Below are positions 1 through 8,433 of a stretch of 64,000 bases of DNA, piece by piece (the first letter of the stretch is position 1; each line of letters opens with the position of its first letter). Both the position numbers and the translations under genes were made by a program. The notes beneath the pieces were generated by a model, which made no database searches, was not told the DNA's origin, and was given only the letters and a program-made list of their open reading frames with translations. This DNA comes from JAJECS01 sp965198185 (GTDB lineage Bacteria; Chloroflexota; UBA11872). The stretch is from contig CBDAOU010000002.1 of the NCBI GenBank assembly GCA_965198185.1, forward strand, positions 1,054,001 through 1,118,000. The letters are read 5' to 3'.

Positions 1-2
1 AC

Positions 3-269
3 GAGGTCGAACGGGTGCAGACGCCCATCGCGCGGGAGATTAACGACGCCCTGGTTGGATCGGTCGCGGACGTTCTGCTGGAGTCGCTGGAAAGCGGCAA
101 GGCGCCGGGACGTCCACCCACGTGGCGCGGTCGGACCCGCACGAACAAGCTGGTATTCGTCCCGGACCAGGCGGGCCTGGAGGCGGGCGATACCGTGCCC
201 CTCGACATCACGGCGGCGACCCCCTGGTCGCTCCGCGGGGCCGTGCAGCCGGCCGCGGTGCCTGCCTAA
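3..269 (+). CDS. miaB: MiaB C-terminus (tRNA methylthiotransferase), partial
   Basis: This is the 3' end of a gene that begins before the window; the reading frame is open from base 3 to the TAA at 267-269. The last 40 or so residues (GRTRTNKLVFVPD, then AGDTVPLDITAATPWSLRG) match the C-terminal TRAM RNA-binding domain of MiaB, which adds the 2-methylthio group to N6-isopentenyl-adenosine at position 37 of tRNAs reading U-starting codons. The radical-SAM and iron-sulfur domains would lie upstream, outside the window. The GTG at 15 is an internal codon, not the start. The related methylthiotransferases RimO and MtaB have the same architecture, but the TRAM wording (GRTRTNKLVF) is closest to MiaB. 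It ends six bases before the next possible start. Confidence 0.8.
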   Translation, partial: EVERVQTPIAREINDALVGSVADVLLESLESGKAPGRPPTWRGRTRTNKLVFVPDQAGLEAGDTVPLDITAATPWSLRGAVQPAAVPA

Positions 270-302
270 GCGCCGGTGAGCGCTGCGGCCGGCCGCCGTG
301 TG

Positions 303-2078
303 ATGACGCGGCGGAGAGTCCTGGCAGCCATCGCATTTGGCGGCGGCCTCGCCGCCTGCGGGGAAGCCGAGCCCACCCCGTTTGCGGTCCAGTTGCGCCC
401 CTATTGGGAGCCCGCGCTTGAGGTCGCGACCGGATCGCTCGACGTGCTCCGCTCCCTCGCGATCAATACCGGCGCGTTCACCCGGGGTTCCCTTTCGACC
501 GACCAGTTTCTGCTCAGCATCGAATCGCAAGTGCCGTCAATTTCCGCCGTTTCACAGCGCGTCATTCCACTGGGCCCGCCCCCGGATATCCAGGCGACCC
601 ACGCCGCGCTGGTAGCGATGGTCGACGCCCTGGTCGAGATCGGCCCGACCGTCGGTGCCTACCGCGGGAGCGAACAACCCGAGCAGCTGATGCACCTCGT
701 GACGCTCCAGCGGAGGGCTCGCGAGCGCCTTGGCGAATTCATTGACGGCATCGGTCCGGGGCTTGCGCAGGATGGGCTGCAGGCGCGTTTGGACGCAATC
801 GGCGAGTCAACGATCGAGGCATGGCGCGTGCGCAAGCGCGCGGTACTGGTGGGGCCCTACGACGACGAGGCTGCGGCGCGCGCTGCGCTCGCCCGCCTCG
901 TCGACGACGTGCGCCTCTCTCGCACCACGCCAGGCTGGGTCGAGATCGGCCGCTTTGCCGACCCCACGGCCGCCGACACCACCGCCGGCGCCTGGCTGGC
1001 CGGCGGCTTTCAGGTTCGGGTTGAAGACGTGACCGATCTCAGCTTCAGCGTGACCACACTTCGTGCGCCCGAGCGTCAATCGTGGCGCGAACTGCAATGG
1101 CTGGCGCGGCTGGATTTCGACCCGACGGATCTGGCAGCAGCCGAGTTTGGACAGCAGGTGGTGGCGGTGGCTCGCGCCGGAAACGTGGCCTCGTTTGGGG
1201 CGGACGGCGACCTGCGCTGGACACGCGACATGCGCATGGCACTGGCTCGAGTCTCCATGCAGCGCCACGGGGAGGTCGTGGCCGTTCACGGGTTCGACGT
1301 CCAGCTCTTGAACGCCGCGGGGAATCAAGTGTGGCCGTCCCCGTTTCGCCCGGACAATCAGCTCCTCGAGCAGGCCATTTTCGACGACGAGGGCACGCGC
1401 CTGGTGGTGCGCAGCACGAACGCCAGCGGGCTGGGCCGGGTGTTCGCGTTCAATCGGCAGGGCCAGGTGTGGGGCCCGACCAAGAGCTACATCTCGGCCG
1501 CGTGGGTCGATCTCGACAAGCGCAGCGGCACCGTGGCCGTGGGCTCGTCCAATCGTGGCGAGAACCAGGTCGTGCTGATCCGGCCAGACGGCAACCTCCA
1601 GCAGCGATTCGGCGTCGACGGCGACATCCTGCAGGTCATCTTCACGCAGGAGGGGGACCAGGTCATCACCCTGACCAGCGTCGGCCTCCAGGTCTTTGAG
1701 GCCGAAAGCGCCAATCTCCGGTCGCAGATGCGCTTTCCAGCCACCGCCGCCGCTCGGGCCCCTCGCGCCGACGTCCTGATTCTTGCGGGAGAAGCGGGCG
1801 TGGGCTCATTTACGCTCGACGGCACCGAGGTTTGGTTCGCGCCGCGCGTTCGCGCCCGCGCGGTCTTTCCCATGGACGACTACGTGGCGGCGCTGGTCGA
1901 CGACATGACGATCACCATCATCCGCTCCGATGGCGCCGTGATTGGCGACGCGACGACGCTCGCGCCGATCCGAGGCGTCGCCGTGGCGGCGGGCCTCAAC
2001 CGACTATTCGCCGTCAGCGCCGAGCGCCAGCTCCAAGCCTGGCAGCTCCCCCCGGTTGCGAGCCCGCCCCAAGGCTAG
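303..2078 (+). CDS. Lipoprotein with SPOR-like segment and C-terminal beta-propeller
   Basis: The ATG at 303 gives a compact lipoprotein signal (MTRRRVLAAIAFGGGLAAC) with the lipobox cysteine at residue 19, so it is preferred over the GTG at 276, which adds nine residues. The mature protein is predicted to sit on the outer face of the cytoplasmic membrane. Residues about 40-170 look helical. A segment near residues 178-240 (KRAVLVGPYDDEAAARAALARLVDD, then WLAGGFQVRV) resembles a SPOR peptidoglycan-binding repeat. From about residue 285 to the end, repeated units such as VVAVARAGNVASFGADGDLRW and VVAVHGFDVQLLNAAGNQVW read like PQQ/WD-type propeller blades. No catalytic motif is visible and no named family is recognised. 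It follows miaB closely and ends before a convergent hairpin. Confidence 0.6.
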   Translation: MTRRRVLAAIAFGGGLAACGEAEPTPFAVQLRPYWEPALEVATGSLDVLRSLAINTGAFTRGSLSTDQFLLSIESQVPSISAVSQRVIPLGPPPDIQATHAALVAMVDALVEIGPTVGAYRGSEQPEQLMHLVTLQRRARERLGEFIDGIGPGLAQDGLQARLDAIGESTIEAWRVRKRAVLVGPYDDEAAARAALARLVDDVRLSRTTPGWVEIGRFADPTAADTTAGAWLAGGFQVRVEDVTDLSFSVTTLRAPERQSWRELQWLARLDFDPTDLAAAEFGQQVVAVARAGNVASFGADGDLRWTRDMRMALARVSMQRHGEVVAVHGFDVQLLNAAGNQVWPSPFRPDNQLLEQAIFDDEGTRLVVRSTNASGLGRVFAFNRQGQVWGPTKSYISAAWVDLDKRSGTVAVGSSNRGENQVVLIRPDGNLQQRFGVDGDILQVIFTQEGDQVITLTSVGLQVFEAESANLRSQMRFPATAAARAPRADVLILAGEAGVGSFTLDGTEVWFAPRVRARAVFPMDDYVAALVDDMTITIIRSDGAVIGDATTLAPIRGVAVAAGLNRLFAVSAERQLQAWQLPPVASPPQG

Positions 2079-2089
2079 GCCTCGGCGCC

Positions 2090-2108
2090 CGCGGGACACG
2101 GGCCCGCG
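2090..2108. terminator. Possible bidirectional terminator hairpin
   Basis: CGCGGG at 2090-2095 pairs with CCCGCG at 2103-2108 around a seven-base loop. It lies between two convergent genes (lipoprotein ending at 2078, SPFH gene ending at 2144). There is no T-run, so intrinsic termination is only a guess. Confidence 0.3.
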
Positions 2109-2143
2109 ACGATCAGATCACGAGCGCGGCAGTATTGACGCGG

Positions 2144-2992
2144 CTAGTCGTCGGAGGCCATGGGCGACTTGTCCCCAATCGAACCGAGCAGCCGGGTGAA
2201 CTCCAGCGGGAAGATGATCTTCGAGGCTGGGCTTTCACCGAGCGCCTTGAGTGCCTCCAGGTACTGCAGGCTCATCGTGTTCGAGTCCACCTGTTGCGCG
2301 ATCGTGAAAATCCGCTCGAGGGCCTCGCTGAAGCCCTGTGCGCGGAGCACGGCGGCTTGCTGGTCGCCTTCAGCGGAAAGGATCTCAGCCTGTCGGGCGC
2401 CCTCAGCGTTCAGGATTGCGGATTGCTTTTGGCCTTCCGCGACGGTGATGTTCGCCTGCTTGGTGCCGTCCGCTTCAAGGATCACCGCGCGGCGCACCCG
2501 CTCCGCCGACATCTGCCGGTTCATGGCTTCCTGAATTTCCCGCGGCGGGTCGATCTCGCGGATCTCGACGTTGGCAACTTTGATGCCCCAACGGGCGGTC
2601 TCGGAGTCAAGCTTCACCCTGATCGATTCGTTGATGCGCTCACGCTGAGAGAGCACCTCGTCGAGGGAAATATCACCTACGACCGCACGGAGCGTCGTGG
2701 TGGCCAAGCCAACCACCGCCGAGCGGTAGTCCTCCACCTCCAGCACGGCTTTCTGGGCCTCGTTGATGTCCACTCGCATGTAGACGAGGAAGTCAATATC
2801 GATCGAGGCGTTGTCCTTGGTTATGTTGGTCTGCCGCGGAATGTCCAATACCTCGGTGCGCGTCTCGAGCTTGCGAATCTGGTGCAGGATCGGGATGGCG
2901 AAGACGATGCCCGGGCCCAACATGCCCTCGAAGCGCCCGAAGCGAAAGCGCGCGATCCGCTGATAGTCACGCACGAAATTGATGATGGCCAT
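2144..2992 (-). CDS. SPFH/band 7 (stomatin-like) protein
   Basis: A 282-residue protein of the stomatin/prohibitin/HflK family, which form large oligomeric rings on membranes and work with NfeD-type partners in membrane quality control or lipid-domain organisation. The start at 2992 (MAIINFVRDYQ) is fixed by a strong GGAGG site just upstream; a longer frame reaching 3292 has no support. The band 7 domain covers about residues 20-180, with the typical VLDIPRQTNITKDNASIDID and WGIKVANVEIREIDPP stretches, followed by an Ala/Glu-rich coiled coil (AEGQKQSAILNAEGARQAEI). The N-terminus has only a short apolar stretch, so it may attach peripherally or through a hairpin. The NfeD-type protease gene ends 13 bases upstream on the same strand, the classical stomatin operon partner arrangement. 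Confidence 0.85.
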   Translation of the reverse strand: MAIINFVRDYQRIARFRFGRFEGMLGPGIVFAIPILHQIRKLETRTEVLDIPRQTNITKDNASIDIDFLVYMRVDINEAQKAVLEVEDYRSAVVGLATTTLRAVVGDISLDEVLSQRERINESIRVKLDSETARWGIKVANVEIREIDPPREIQEAMNRQMSAERVRRAVILEADGTKQANITVAEGQKQSAILNAEGARQAEILSAEGDQQAAVLRAQGFSEALERIFTIAQQVDSNTMSLQYLEALKALGESPASKIIFPLEFTRLLGSIGDKSPMASDD

Positions 2993-3005
2993 GCCAAATC
3001 CTCCT

Positions 3006-4406
3006 TCAGCTTGTCGCGGTCGGCACCTCGGACGCCGACTCCTGCACGATGTCAACCACGAGTCGAAGTCCGTCGATATCTCGCACCATAACGCGCTCGC
3101 CCATCTGCGCGCGGCGCCCCGGCGGCAATTCGGCTTCCCAGTGCTCCCCGACCACCTGGACTTCCCCCCGCGGATCGAGGGTGCGCGTGACCTCTGCCAA
3201 CTGTCCGATGAGCGCGTCCCGAGCCGTGGGGCTGACATACGACGAACCGGCTCGCCGGCGGTCTGACCGGAGCGCCCAGGCAAGAACGGCAATGACTGCC
3301 GCGAACACGCCGCCGAGCACCCCGATTAGCCACGGGCTCACGCCAATTTCGATCTCAGGGATGTCGATTTCCGGCACTCGAAACGCATCGCCCACGAGCA
3401 GAAATGCTCCGACGATGAACGCCGCGACGGCGCTCGCCCCGAACAAGCCGAAACCCGCAGCCTGAATCTCCAGCACCGCCAGCCCCAAGGCGCCGACGAT
3501 CAGGAGCACGCCCAGCCAGTTGACCGGTAGCTGGCCGAGCCCGGTGAATGCCAGGGCCAGGGCGACGGCGCCCAAGATGCCCGGCACGCCAAGCCCCGGC
3601 GCCGAGAATTCCACCAGCAGACCGAAACCCCCGGCGACCAACAGGATGAGTGCCAGGCCGGGATTCGCCAGCAGACCCAGGAACCGCTCGACACCCGACG
3701 GATCGAGCTGGCGAACTTGGAGTCCCGTCACGTCGACTAGTCGCATCCCCGATGCCGTTTCGACCTCCGCGCCATCAACCTGTCGCAGGAGATCGTCAAG
3801 GTCGTCGGCAAGGAAGTCCACGATGCCGGCGTTTTCGGCCTCGCCGGCGGTGTAGGAGCGCGCTTGGGTCACCGTGGCCTCCAGCGCAGCCGCGTCGCGA
3901 CCGCGCTGCTCCGCAATGCTGCGTATGAAGGCCTGCGTGTCCTCGTTGATCTTCTTGGAGAGCGTGGCCGGCACGTCTTCCCCGCCGGCCGTCACGGGCG
4001 AAGCGGCGCCAATGTTGGTTCCCGGCGCCATCACCGCAAAGTGAGCGGCAGCGGTGACAAAGGTGCCGGCAGACGCGGCCTGCGAGCCAGCAGGCGACAC
4101 GTAGACCGCCACCGGCACGCGCGACTCGAGAAGCTGCCCCACCATGTCTCGGGTGCTATCGGCAAGCCCGCCCGGCGTATTGAGCCGCACTACCAGCAAC
4201 ACGGCGTCGGTGTCCCACGCCTCGTCGATCACTCGCTCGAGGTAGCCGGTGGCCACGATATCGATGGGCCCGTCGATGGTCGCAACCGCGATGTAGGGAG
4301 ACTGGGCGCCCACCGGCACGTAGATGTTGGCGAGGGCAAGCCACGCCACTCCAAGAACCAACAGGGCGCCGATACACCAGCGTCTGAGCCGCTGCTGCCG
4401 AGCCAT
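3006..4406 (-). CDS. nfeD: NfeD-family membrane-bound ClpP-class serine protease
   Basis: A 466-residue membrane protein. The ATG at 4406 is chosen because a GGAGGGG site sits at the right distance; frames extending to 4613 run into the Nudix gene. A signal/TM segment covers residues about 8-26. A ClpP-class (Ser-Lys dyad) domain follows to about residue 200: the nucleophile Ser is in GSQAASAGTF and the Lys in LSKKINEDTQ, as in archaeal PH1510-type STOPP proteases that cleave hydrophobic stomatin segments. Several TM helices lie between about 265 and 390. The C-terminal 60 residues form the NfeD OB-fold (SPTARDALIGQLAEV, then GEHWEAELPPG). It precedes the SPFH gene in the same operon and overlaps nothing after its start; the Nudix gene stops at 4474, 67 bases upstream. 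Confidence 0.87.
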   Translation of the reverse strand: MARQQRLRRWCIGALLVLGVAWLALANIYVPVGAQSPYIAVATIDGPIDIVATGYLERVIDEAWDTDAVLLVVRLNTPGGLADSTRDMVGQLLESRVPVAVYVSPAGSQAASAGTFVTAAAHFAVMAPGTNIGAASPVTAGGEDVPATLSKKINEDTQAFIRSIAEQRGRDAAALEATVTQARSYTAGEAENAGIVDFLADDLDDLLRQVDGAEVETASGMRLVDVTGLQVRQLDPSGVERFLGLLANPGLALILLVAGGFGLLVEFSAPGLGVPGILGAVALALAFTGLGQLPVNWLGVLLIVGALGLAVLEIQAAGFGLFGASAVAAFIVGAFLLVGDAFRVPEIDIPEIEIGVSPWLIGVLGGVFAAVIAVLAWALRSDRRRAGSSYVSPTARDALIGQLAEVTRTLDPRGEVQVVGEHWEAELPPGRRAQMGERVMVRDIDGLRLVVDIVQESASEVPTATS

Positions 4407-4473
4407 TGGGCACCCCTCCGCGCCGCCGACTCCGTCCCGGCCGCGCCCTACCCGCCACCGGCTCAAGTATGCG

Positions 4474-5019
4474 CTATTCGTTCGATGGACTCTGGGTGAA
4501 TTCATGCGGTCCCAGTGCCGTTTGCCCGCCCGGGCCGTAGACGCGGAAGGTGTCAGGGCCGTAGGGCGGCGGCGCGAACTCGTCGTTACGAGCAAGTCGG
4601 GTGTACCGCCCATCGAGCACGGGAAGCGCGATCTCGGGCACCAGTGACACGAATGTCTTCGGCGTGCGCCGCAGGTCGGCGGCGCTGAACACTTGCACCT
4701 TATCGGCCTCCGGGGAGACCGCGCGCGGGCTTCCGCTGACGTGCCGCATTTCGAATATCAGAAACGTATTCAGCTCATCGGGATCGACGCGATGGCGCAC
4801 GGCCACGATTCCCTCGGGTTCGGCCTCGATCCCCGCCTCCTCCCGCACTTCGCGCACCAGGGCGGCCTCGAGGGACTCTCCGGGATCGACCTTGCCCCCG
4901 GGGAACATGAACTTGCCGCGGTGGCGGCTGTAGGTCAGCCGCACCAGCACGATCCCGTCGCCGCGGCGCACGACGCCTGCAACAGCGATTACGGTGCGAC
5001 AGCCGGAAGGTCGAGCCAT
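4474..5019 (-). CDS. Nudix hydrolase
   Basis: A 181-residue Nudix-fold phosphohydrolase. The Nudix box is intact: GGKVDPGESLEAALVREV followed by REEAGI, giving the metal-binding Glu residues. The N-terminal strand (VIAVAGVVRRGDGIVLVRLTY) and a later EMRHVSGSPRAVSPEADKV stretch suggest an MutT-like or ADP-sugar/NDP-type pyrophosphatase, but the substrate cannot be read. The start is the ATG at 5019. It lies upstream of the NfeD/SPFH pair on the same strand and may share their transcript. The last 40 residues are rich in Pro and Gly and look like an appended tail. Confidence 0.8.
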   Translation of the reverse strand: MARPSGCRTVIAVAGVVRRGDGIVLVRLTYSRHRGKFMFPGGKVDPGESLEAALVREVREEAGIEAEPEGIVAVRHRVDPDELNTFLIFEMRHVSGSPRAVSPEADKVQVFSAADLRRTPKTFVSLVPEIALPVLDGRYTRLARNDEFAPPPYGPDTFRVYGPGGQTALGPHEFTQSPSNE

Positions 5020-5149
5020 AGGGCTCCAGGGTAACGAGGCATCCGGCCGTTACCGCGCCCGGACTGCGCGGGGTCACTCACGACAGCCGTTGGTGGGCAA
5101 GGCTCCCGTGGGTAACAATCGGCCAGCCCGCCCACCTCGGTACCCGCTC

Positions 5150-7045
5150 ATGCCGGACGCATCGCCGCCTTTCCAAGGGTCGCATCGCGCCTACGACTCG
5201 ATCGTTCGCCCGAATGTCCCCATCGCCGTGCGCGACGGCGTCCGGCTGGCCGCCGATGTCTACCTTCCCGCGCGCGACGGCCAAGTGGTGGATGGCGCGT
5301 TTCCGGCCATTGTCGAGCGCACGCCCTATCTCAAGGACGGCACAAATTACGCCCGGCGCGGTCATTGGTATGCCCGACGGGGCTACGTGACGGTGATCAA
5401 CGACGTCCGTGGGCGGGGGGCGTCGGATGGGGACTGGTATCCCTTTGCGCTCGAGGCGCCCGACGGCTACGACGTGGTCGAGTGGGTCGCCGCGCAGCCG
5501 TGGTGCAACGGGCGCGTGGGCACCATGGGCGCCAGCTACGCCGGGTCGGACCAGAGCGCGCTGGCCACGCTGAACCCGCCGCACCTCACCTGCCAGGTCG
5601 TCGGGCAGGGCACCAGCAACTATCACATCTCGTCGCTGCGGCAGGGCGGTGCGCTGGAGCAGCGGTTCATCCGCTACGCCTTTCGCATGGCGCGCTCCAG
5701 CCGCGAGGCGCTGGCCGATCCCGACCTGAAGCGCACGTTCGACGCGGCCGATCGCCAGATCCCGGAGCTATTCGGCCCACCGCTGCGATTCCGCCCGGGG
5801 CGGACGGCGCTGCGCCTGCTCCCCACCTACGAGCAATGGGCCTGGGACATCCTGACCCGCGGCGTCTACGACGAGTACTGGATGCAGCGGGGCTACACCA
5901 TCGACAAGTATTGGGACGAGCACGCCGACGTGCCGGTGCTCTTCCAGAGCGGCTGGTATGACACCTATCCACGGGGCGCGATCGCCAATTTCCTCGCGCT
6001 AAGCGAGCGAAAGTCCAGTCCCATGCGGCTCGTCATGGGTCCGTGGCGGCACGGCGAAGGGACCGTCGAACAGAGCACGGCCGGCGACGTCGAGCTTGGC
6101 ATCGACGCCGCGGCGCCCGCCTACGACGACATGCGGTTGCGCTTCTTCGACGAGCATCTCAAAGGGCTCGACACGGGATTGCGCGGCGCGCCGCCGGTTC
6201 GCTACTTCGTGATGGGCGGCCGCGAGGGGCGTGCACCCGCCGACCTCGAGTCCACCCTATGGCACGGCGGTCGCTGGGACAGCGCTACCACGTGGCCTCC
6301 GCCCGAATACCAGGAGCGGTCGCTGTATTTCCATGCGGACGGATCGCTGCAGCCGCAGGCGCCCTCCGACCGGCACATACCTACCCGCTACACCTACGAC
6401 CCGCACGATCCGGTGCCAACCGCCGGCGGGTCGATCAGCGCCTCGGAAGACATTCTGCCGTCCGGGGGCTTCGATCAGCGCGGTCAGCCCGGCCGCTTCT
6501 TTGGACATCGAGACACGCTGTCGCTGGCTTCGCGCCCCGACGTAGTGTCATTCGAGACGCCGCCGCTGAAAACGGACGTCGAGATCGCCGGTCCCGTCGA
6601 GGTCCGCCTGTTCGCCGCGAGCAGCGCGGTCGACACGGACTTCACCGCCAAGCTGCTCGATGTCTATCCGCACGATCGCGACGCGCCCGGCAGCACGCCC
6701 GGCGGCTACGAGTTGAACCTCTGCGACAGCATCATCCGGGCTCGGTTCCGCAACGGTTTCGACGCGGAGGAGTTGCTCATTCCGAGCGAGATCATTGAGT
6801 TCCGCATCATCTTGTATCCCACCGCCAACCGCTTCGCCCGCGGGCACCGGATTCGGGTCGATATCTCGTCGAGCAACTACCCGCGCTTCGACGCCAATCC
6901 GAACACCGGCGAGCCGCTGGGGCATGCCCGCCGCGTCACCACGGCCGACCAGTCGATCTACCACGACGCCAATTGGCCGAGCCGGCTGCTGATCCACGCG
7001 CGCACCGATGCAGCCGGCCCCTCAGCAGGCAATTCTGGAGGCTAG
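5150..7045 (+). CDS. CocE/NonD-type X-Pro dipeptidyl-peptidase-like hydrolase
   Basis: A 631-residue alpha/beta hydrolase of the CocE/S15 group, which includes cocaine esterase, glutaryl-7-ACA acylases and X-Pro dipeptidyl peptidases. The ATG at 5150 begins MPDASPPFQGSH; the upstream 52 codons in frame overlap the Nudix gene region and are not homologous. Residues about 15-60 carry the typical IAVRDGVRLAADVYLPA start. The nucleophile is Ser at about residue 129 in GASYAG. The C-terminal third is the jelly-roll domain (VEVRLFAASSAVDTDFTAKL and GHRIRVDISSSNYPRFDANPN), which in CocE-type enzymes supports the active site. No signal peptide is seen, so it is probably cytoplasmic. The macrodomain gene starts four bases after its stop, suggesting an operon. 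The substrate is unknown. Confidence 0.85.
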   Translation: MPDASPPFQGSHRAYDSIVRPNVPIAVRDGVRLAADVYLPARDGQVVDGAFPAIVERTPYLKDGTNYARRGHWYARRGYVTVINDVRGRGASDGDWYPFALEAPDGYDVVEWVAAQPWCNGRVGTMGASYAGSDQSALATLNPPHLTCQVVGQGTSNYHISSLRQGGALEQRFIRYAFRMARSSREALADPDLKRTFDAADRQIPELFGPPLRFRPGRTALRLLPTYEQWAWDILTRGVYDEYWMQRGYTIDKYWDEHADVPVLFQSGWYDTYPRGAIANFLALSERKSSPMRLVMGPWRHGEGTVEQSTAGDVELGIDAAAPAYDDMRLRFFDEHLKGLDTGLRGAPPVRYFVMGGREGRAPADLESTLWHGGRWDSATTWPPPEYQERSLYFHADGSLQPQAPSDRHIPTRYTYDPHDPVPTAGGSISASEDILPSGGFDQRGQPGRFFGHRDTLSLASRPDVVSFETPPLKTDVEIAGPVEVRLFAASSAVDTDFTAKLLDVYPHDRDAPGSTPGGYELNLCDSIIRARFRNGFDAEELLIPSEIIEFRIILYPTANRFARGHRIRVDISSSNYPRFDANPNTGEPLGHARRVTTADQSIYHDANWPSRLLIHARTDAAGPSAGNSGG

Positions 7046-7048
7046 GGC

Positions 7049-7597
7049 GTGAAGCGGACACTCGGCGGCACGACCATCTCGTGTGTCCGCGGCGACATCA
7101 CGGAGCAGCAGGTCGACGCGATCGTCAACGCCGCCAACGCGCAACTGGCCGGTGGCAGCGGCGTCGACGGCGCCATCCATCGCGCCGGCGGACCGTCCAT
7201 CATGGCGGAATGCCGCGCCATCGGCGGCTGCCCAACGGGCCAGGCCGTGCGCACCACGGCCGGCGACCTGCCGGCTGAGCACGTCATCCACACGGTTGGG
7301 CCCATTTGGCGCGGCGGCAGCGATGGCGAACCCGACTCGCTCGCCTCGGCCTACGCGGCGAGCCTGAAGGCCGCCGCGGAATGCGGCGCGCGATCCATCG
7401 CCTATCCCTCGATCAGCACCGGCGCCTACGGCTATCCGAAACCGAGCGCGGCGGCCATCGCCCTGGCGACCGTCGCCTCACGCGCGCCGGAGCTGGGTCT
7501 TGAGGAAGTCCGGTTCGTGCTCTTCAGCGACGCCGACCTTCACGTGTATCAGCAAGCGCTCGCGGACGTCGCCCCGTCCGAAGCGGGCGGCCTTTAG
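7049..7597 (+). CDS. Macrodomain protein (ADP-ribosyl/O-acetyl-ADP-ribose hydrolase type)
   Basis: A 182-residue single-domain macro protein of the MacroD/YmdB type, which removes ADP-ribose from proteins or deacetylates O-acetyl-ADP-ribose. Diagnostic pieces: ISCVRGDITEQQVDAIVNAAN (ADP-ribose-binding Asp and the catalytic Asn region), GGSGVDGAIHRAGG (Gly-rich loop), and SISTGAYGYPK (distal-ribose loop). The start is GTG at 7049, three bases after the stop of the hydrolase gene. The gene converges on the PhyH gene and their stop codons overlap (7594-7597). The function is likely cytoplasmic; a link to the SIR2/NAD chemistry elsewhere in the window is not implied by position. Confidence 0.88.
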   Translation: MKRTLGGTTISCVRGDITEQQVDAIVNAANAQLAGGSGVDGAIHRAGGPSIMAECRAIGGCPTGQAVRTTAGDLPAEHVIHTVGPIWRGGSDGEPDSLASAYAASLKAAAECGARSIAYPSISTGAYGYPKPSAAAIALATVASRAPELGLEEVRFVLFSDADLHVYQQALADVAPSEAGGL

Positions 7598-8349
7598 GAC
7601 AGCGTCGGCGGCCCCATGCGTCGCGGGTCCCGTGTTGGCGGTTGCAGGATCCGTTGTTGGGCTTCCGTGAGCCCCTCTACACCGGCGCCGTCGGGATAGG
7701 GCATCCACCAGGCAAGCGGTCGCGGGCTGTATTTGTAGAAGATCGTGCGGCGTTCGGCCGCGCCGTTCCACGGCAACGGTCCGTGGGTCAGGGCCTCGGT
7801 GAAGAGCACCGCCGTCCCCGCCGGTCCGATCACGCGCTCGACGAATGGCTGCGCCTCCTCGAGGTCCTTCCAGTCGGAGGGGAAGGGCAGGTTGCTCTTG
7901 TGACTGCCCGGCACGCAGGCAAAGCCGCCGTCGCCCGGATTGACGTCCATGAGGTTGATGGCCACCACGCACAGGCCGTTGAAGAAGCGCCCGTCGGCGA
8001 ACTCAAAAAATTGCGCCGAGTCGTACGGCACGCGCCCGCCGTGCAGCGTGGCGCCGATGGGGCTGAGCCCTCCTCGAATTATGTCAAGATAGGTATGGTC
8101 CAGGCGCACGTGGGGGCCCACCATGTCAACGACGTACGGCAGTAGCTTGGGGTGGTCGATGAGGTCGCGGTAGGGAGCGCCCCACGTCAGCAATTCCAAA
8201 AAGCGGTGCGAGGCCCAGTCCTGGTCGGGCACCCCCGCGATCCGCTCGTCGAGAACGTCGTTGAGCGCCGCCACCTCCGCGGCGTCCAGCGCGTTCGGGA
8301 CCGCCAGATATCCCTGCAGGTCGAAGAGATACCGCTCGTGCTCAGTCAT
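7594..8349 (-). CDS. Phytanoyl-CoA dioxygenase (PhyH)-family oxygenase
   Basis: A 251-residue Fe(II)/2-oxoglutarate-dependent oxygenase-like protein. The start is ATG 8349 (MTEHERYLFDLQGYLAVPNA); a longer frame to 8382 has no benefit. The N-terminal motif (FDLQGYLAVPNALDAAEVAAL) is typical for PhyH. Near the C-terminus GGFACVPGSHKSNLPFP and AVLFTEALTHGPLPW provide the distal His and the 2-oxoglutarate-binding region. The proximal HxD is less clear: there is HGGRVPYD rather than HxD at the expected place, so either the ligand set is altered or the enzyme binds metal differently. Such genes are expanded in marine and sponge-associated Chloroflexota; the substrate is unknown. It converges with the macrodomain gene, and the IS element lies upstream. 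Confidence 0.75.
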   Translation of the reverse strand: MTEHERYLFDLQGYLAVPNALDAAEVAALNDVLDERIAGVPDQDWASHRFLELLTWGAPYRDLIDHPKLLPYVVDMVGPHVRLDHTYLDIIRGGLSPIGATLHGGRVPYDSAQFFEFADGRFFNGLCVVAINLMDVNPGDGGFACVPGSHKSNLPFPSDWKDLEEAQPFVERVIGPAGTAVLFTEALTHGPLPWNGAAERRTIFYKYSPRPLAWWMPYPDGAGVEGLTEAQQRILQPPTRDPRRMGPPTLS

Positions 8350-8433
8350 TGGACCATCCACCCGGCATCTGCCGCGGCCCATGCTGGCACATCCGGCGAT
8401 TGCGAGGGCAGATGGCGACCGCTAGGTTCTTAG

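Noticed and set aside
1832..3091. Long plus-strand open frame across the lipoprotein end and the SPFH gene
   Set aside because: Arg/Gly-rich shadow of the minus-strand SPFH gene with no family motif; typical of high-GC DNA.
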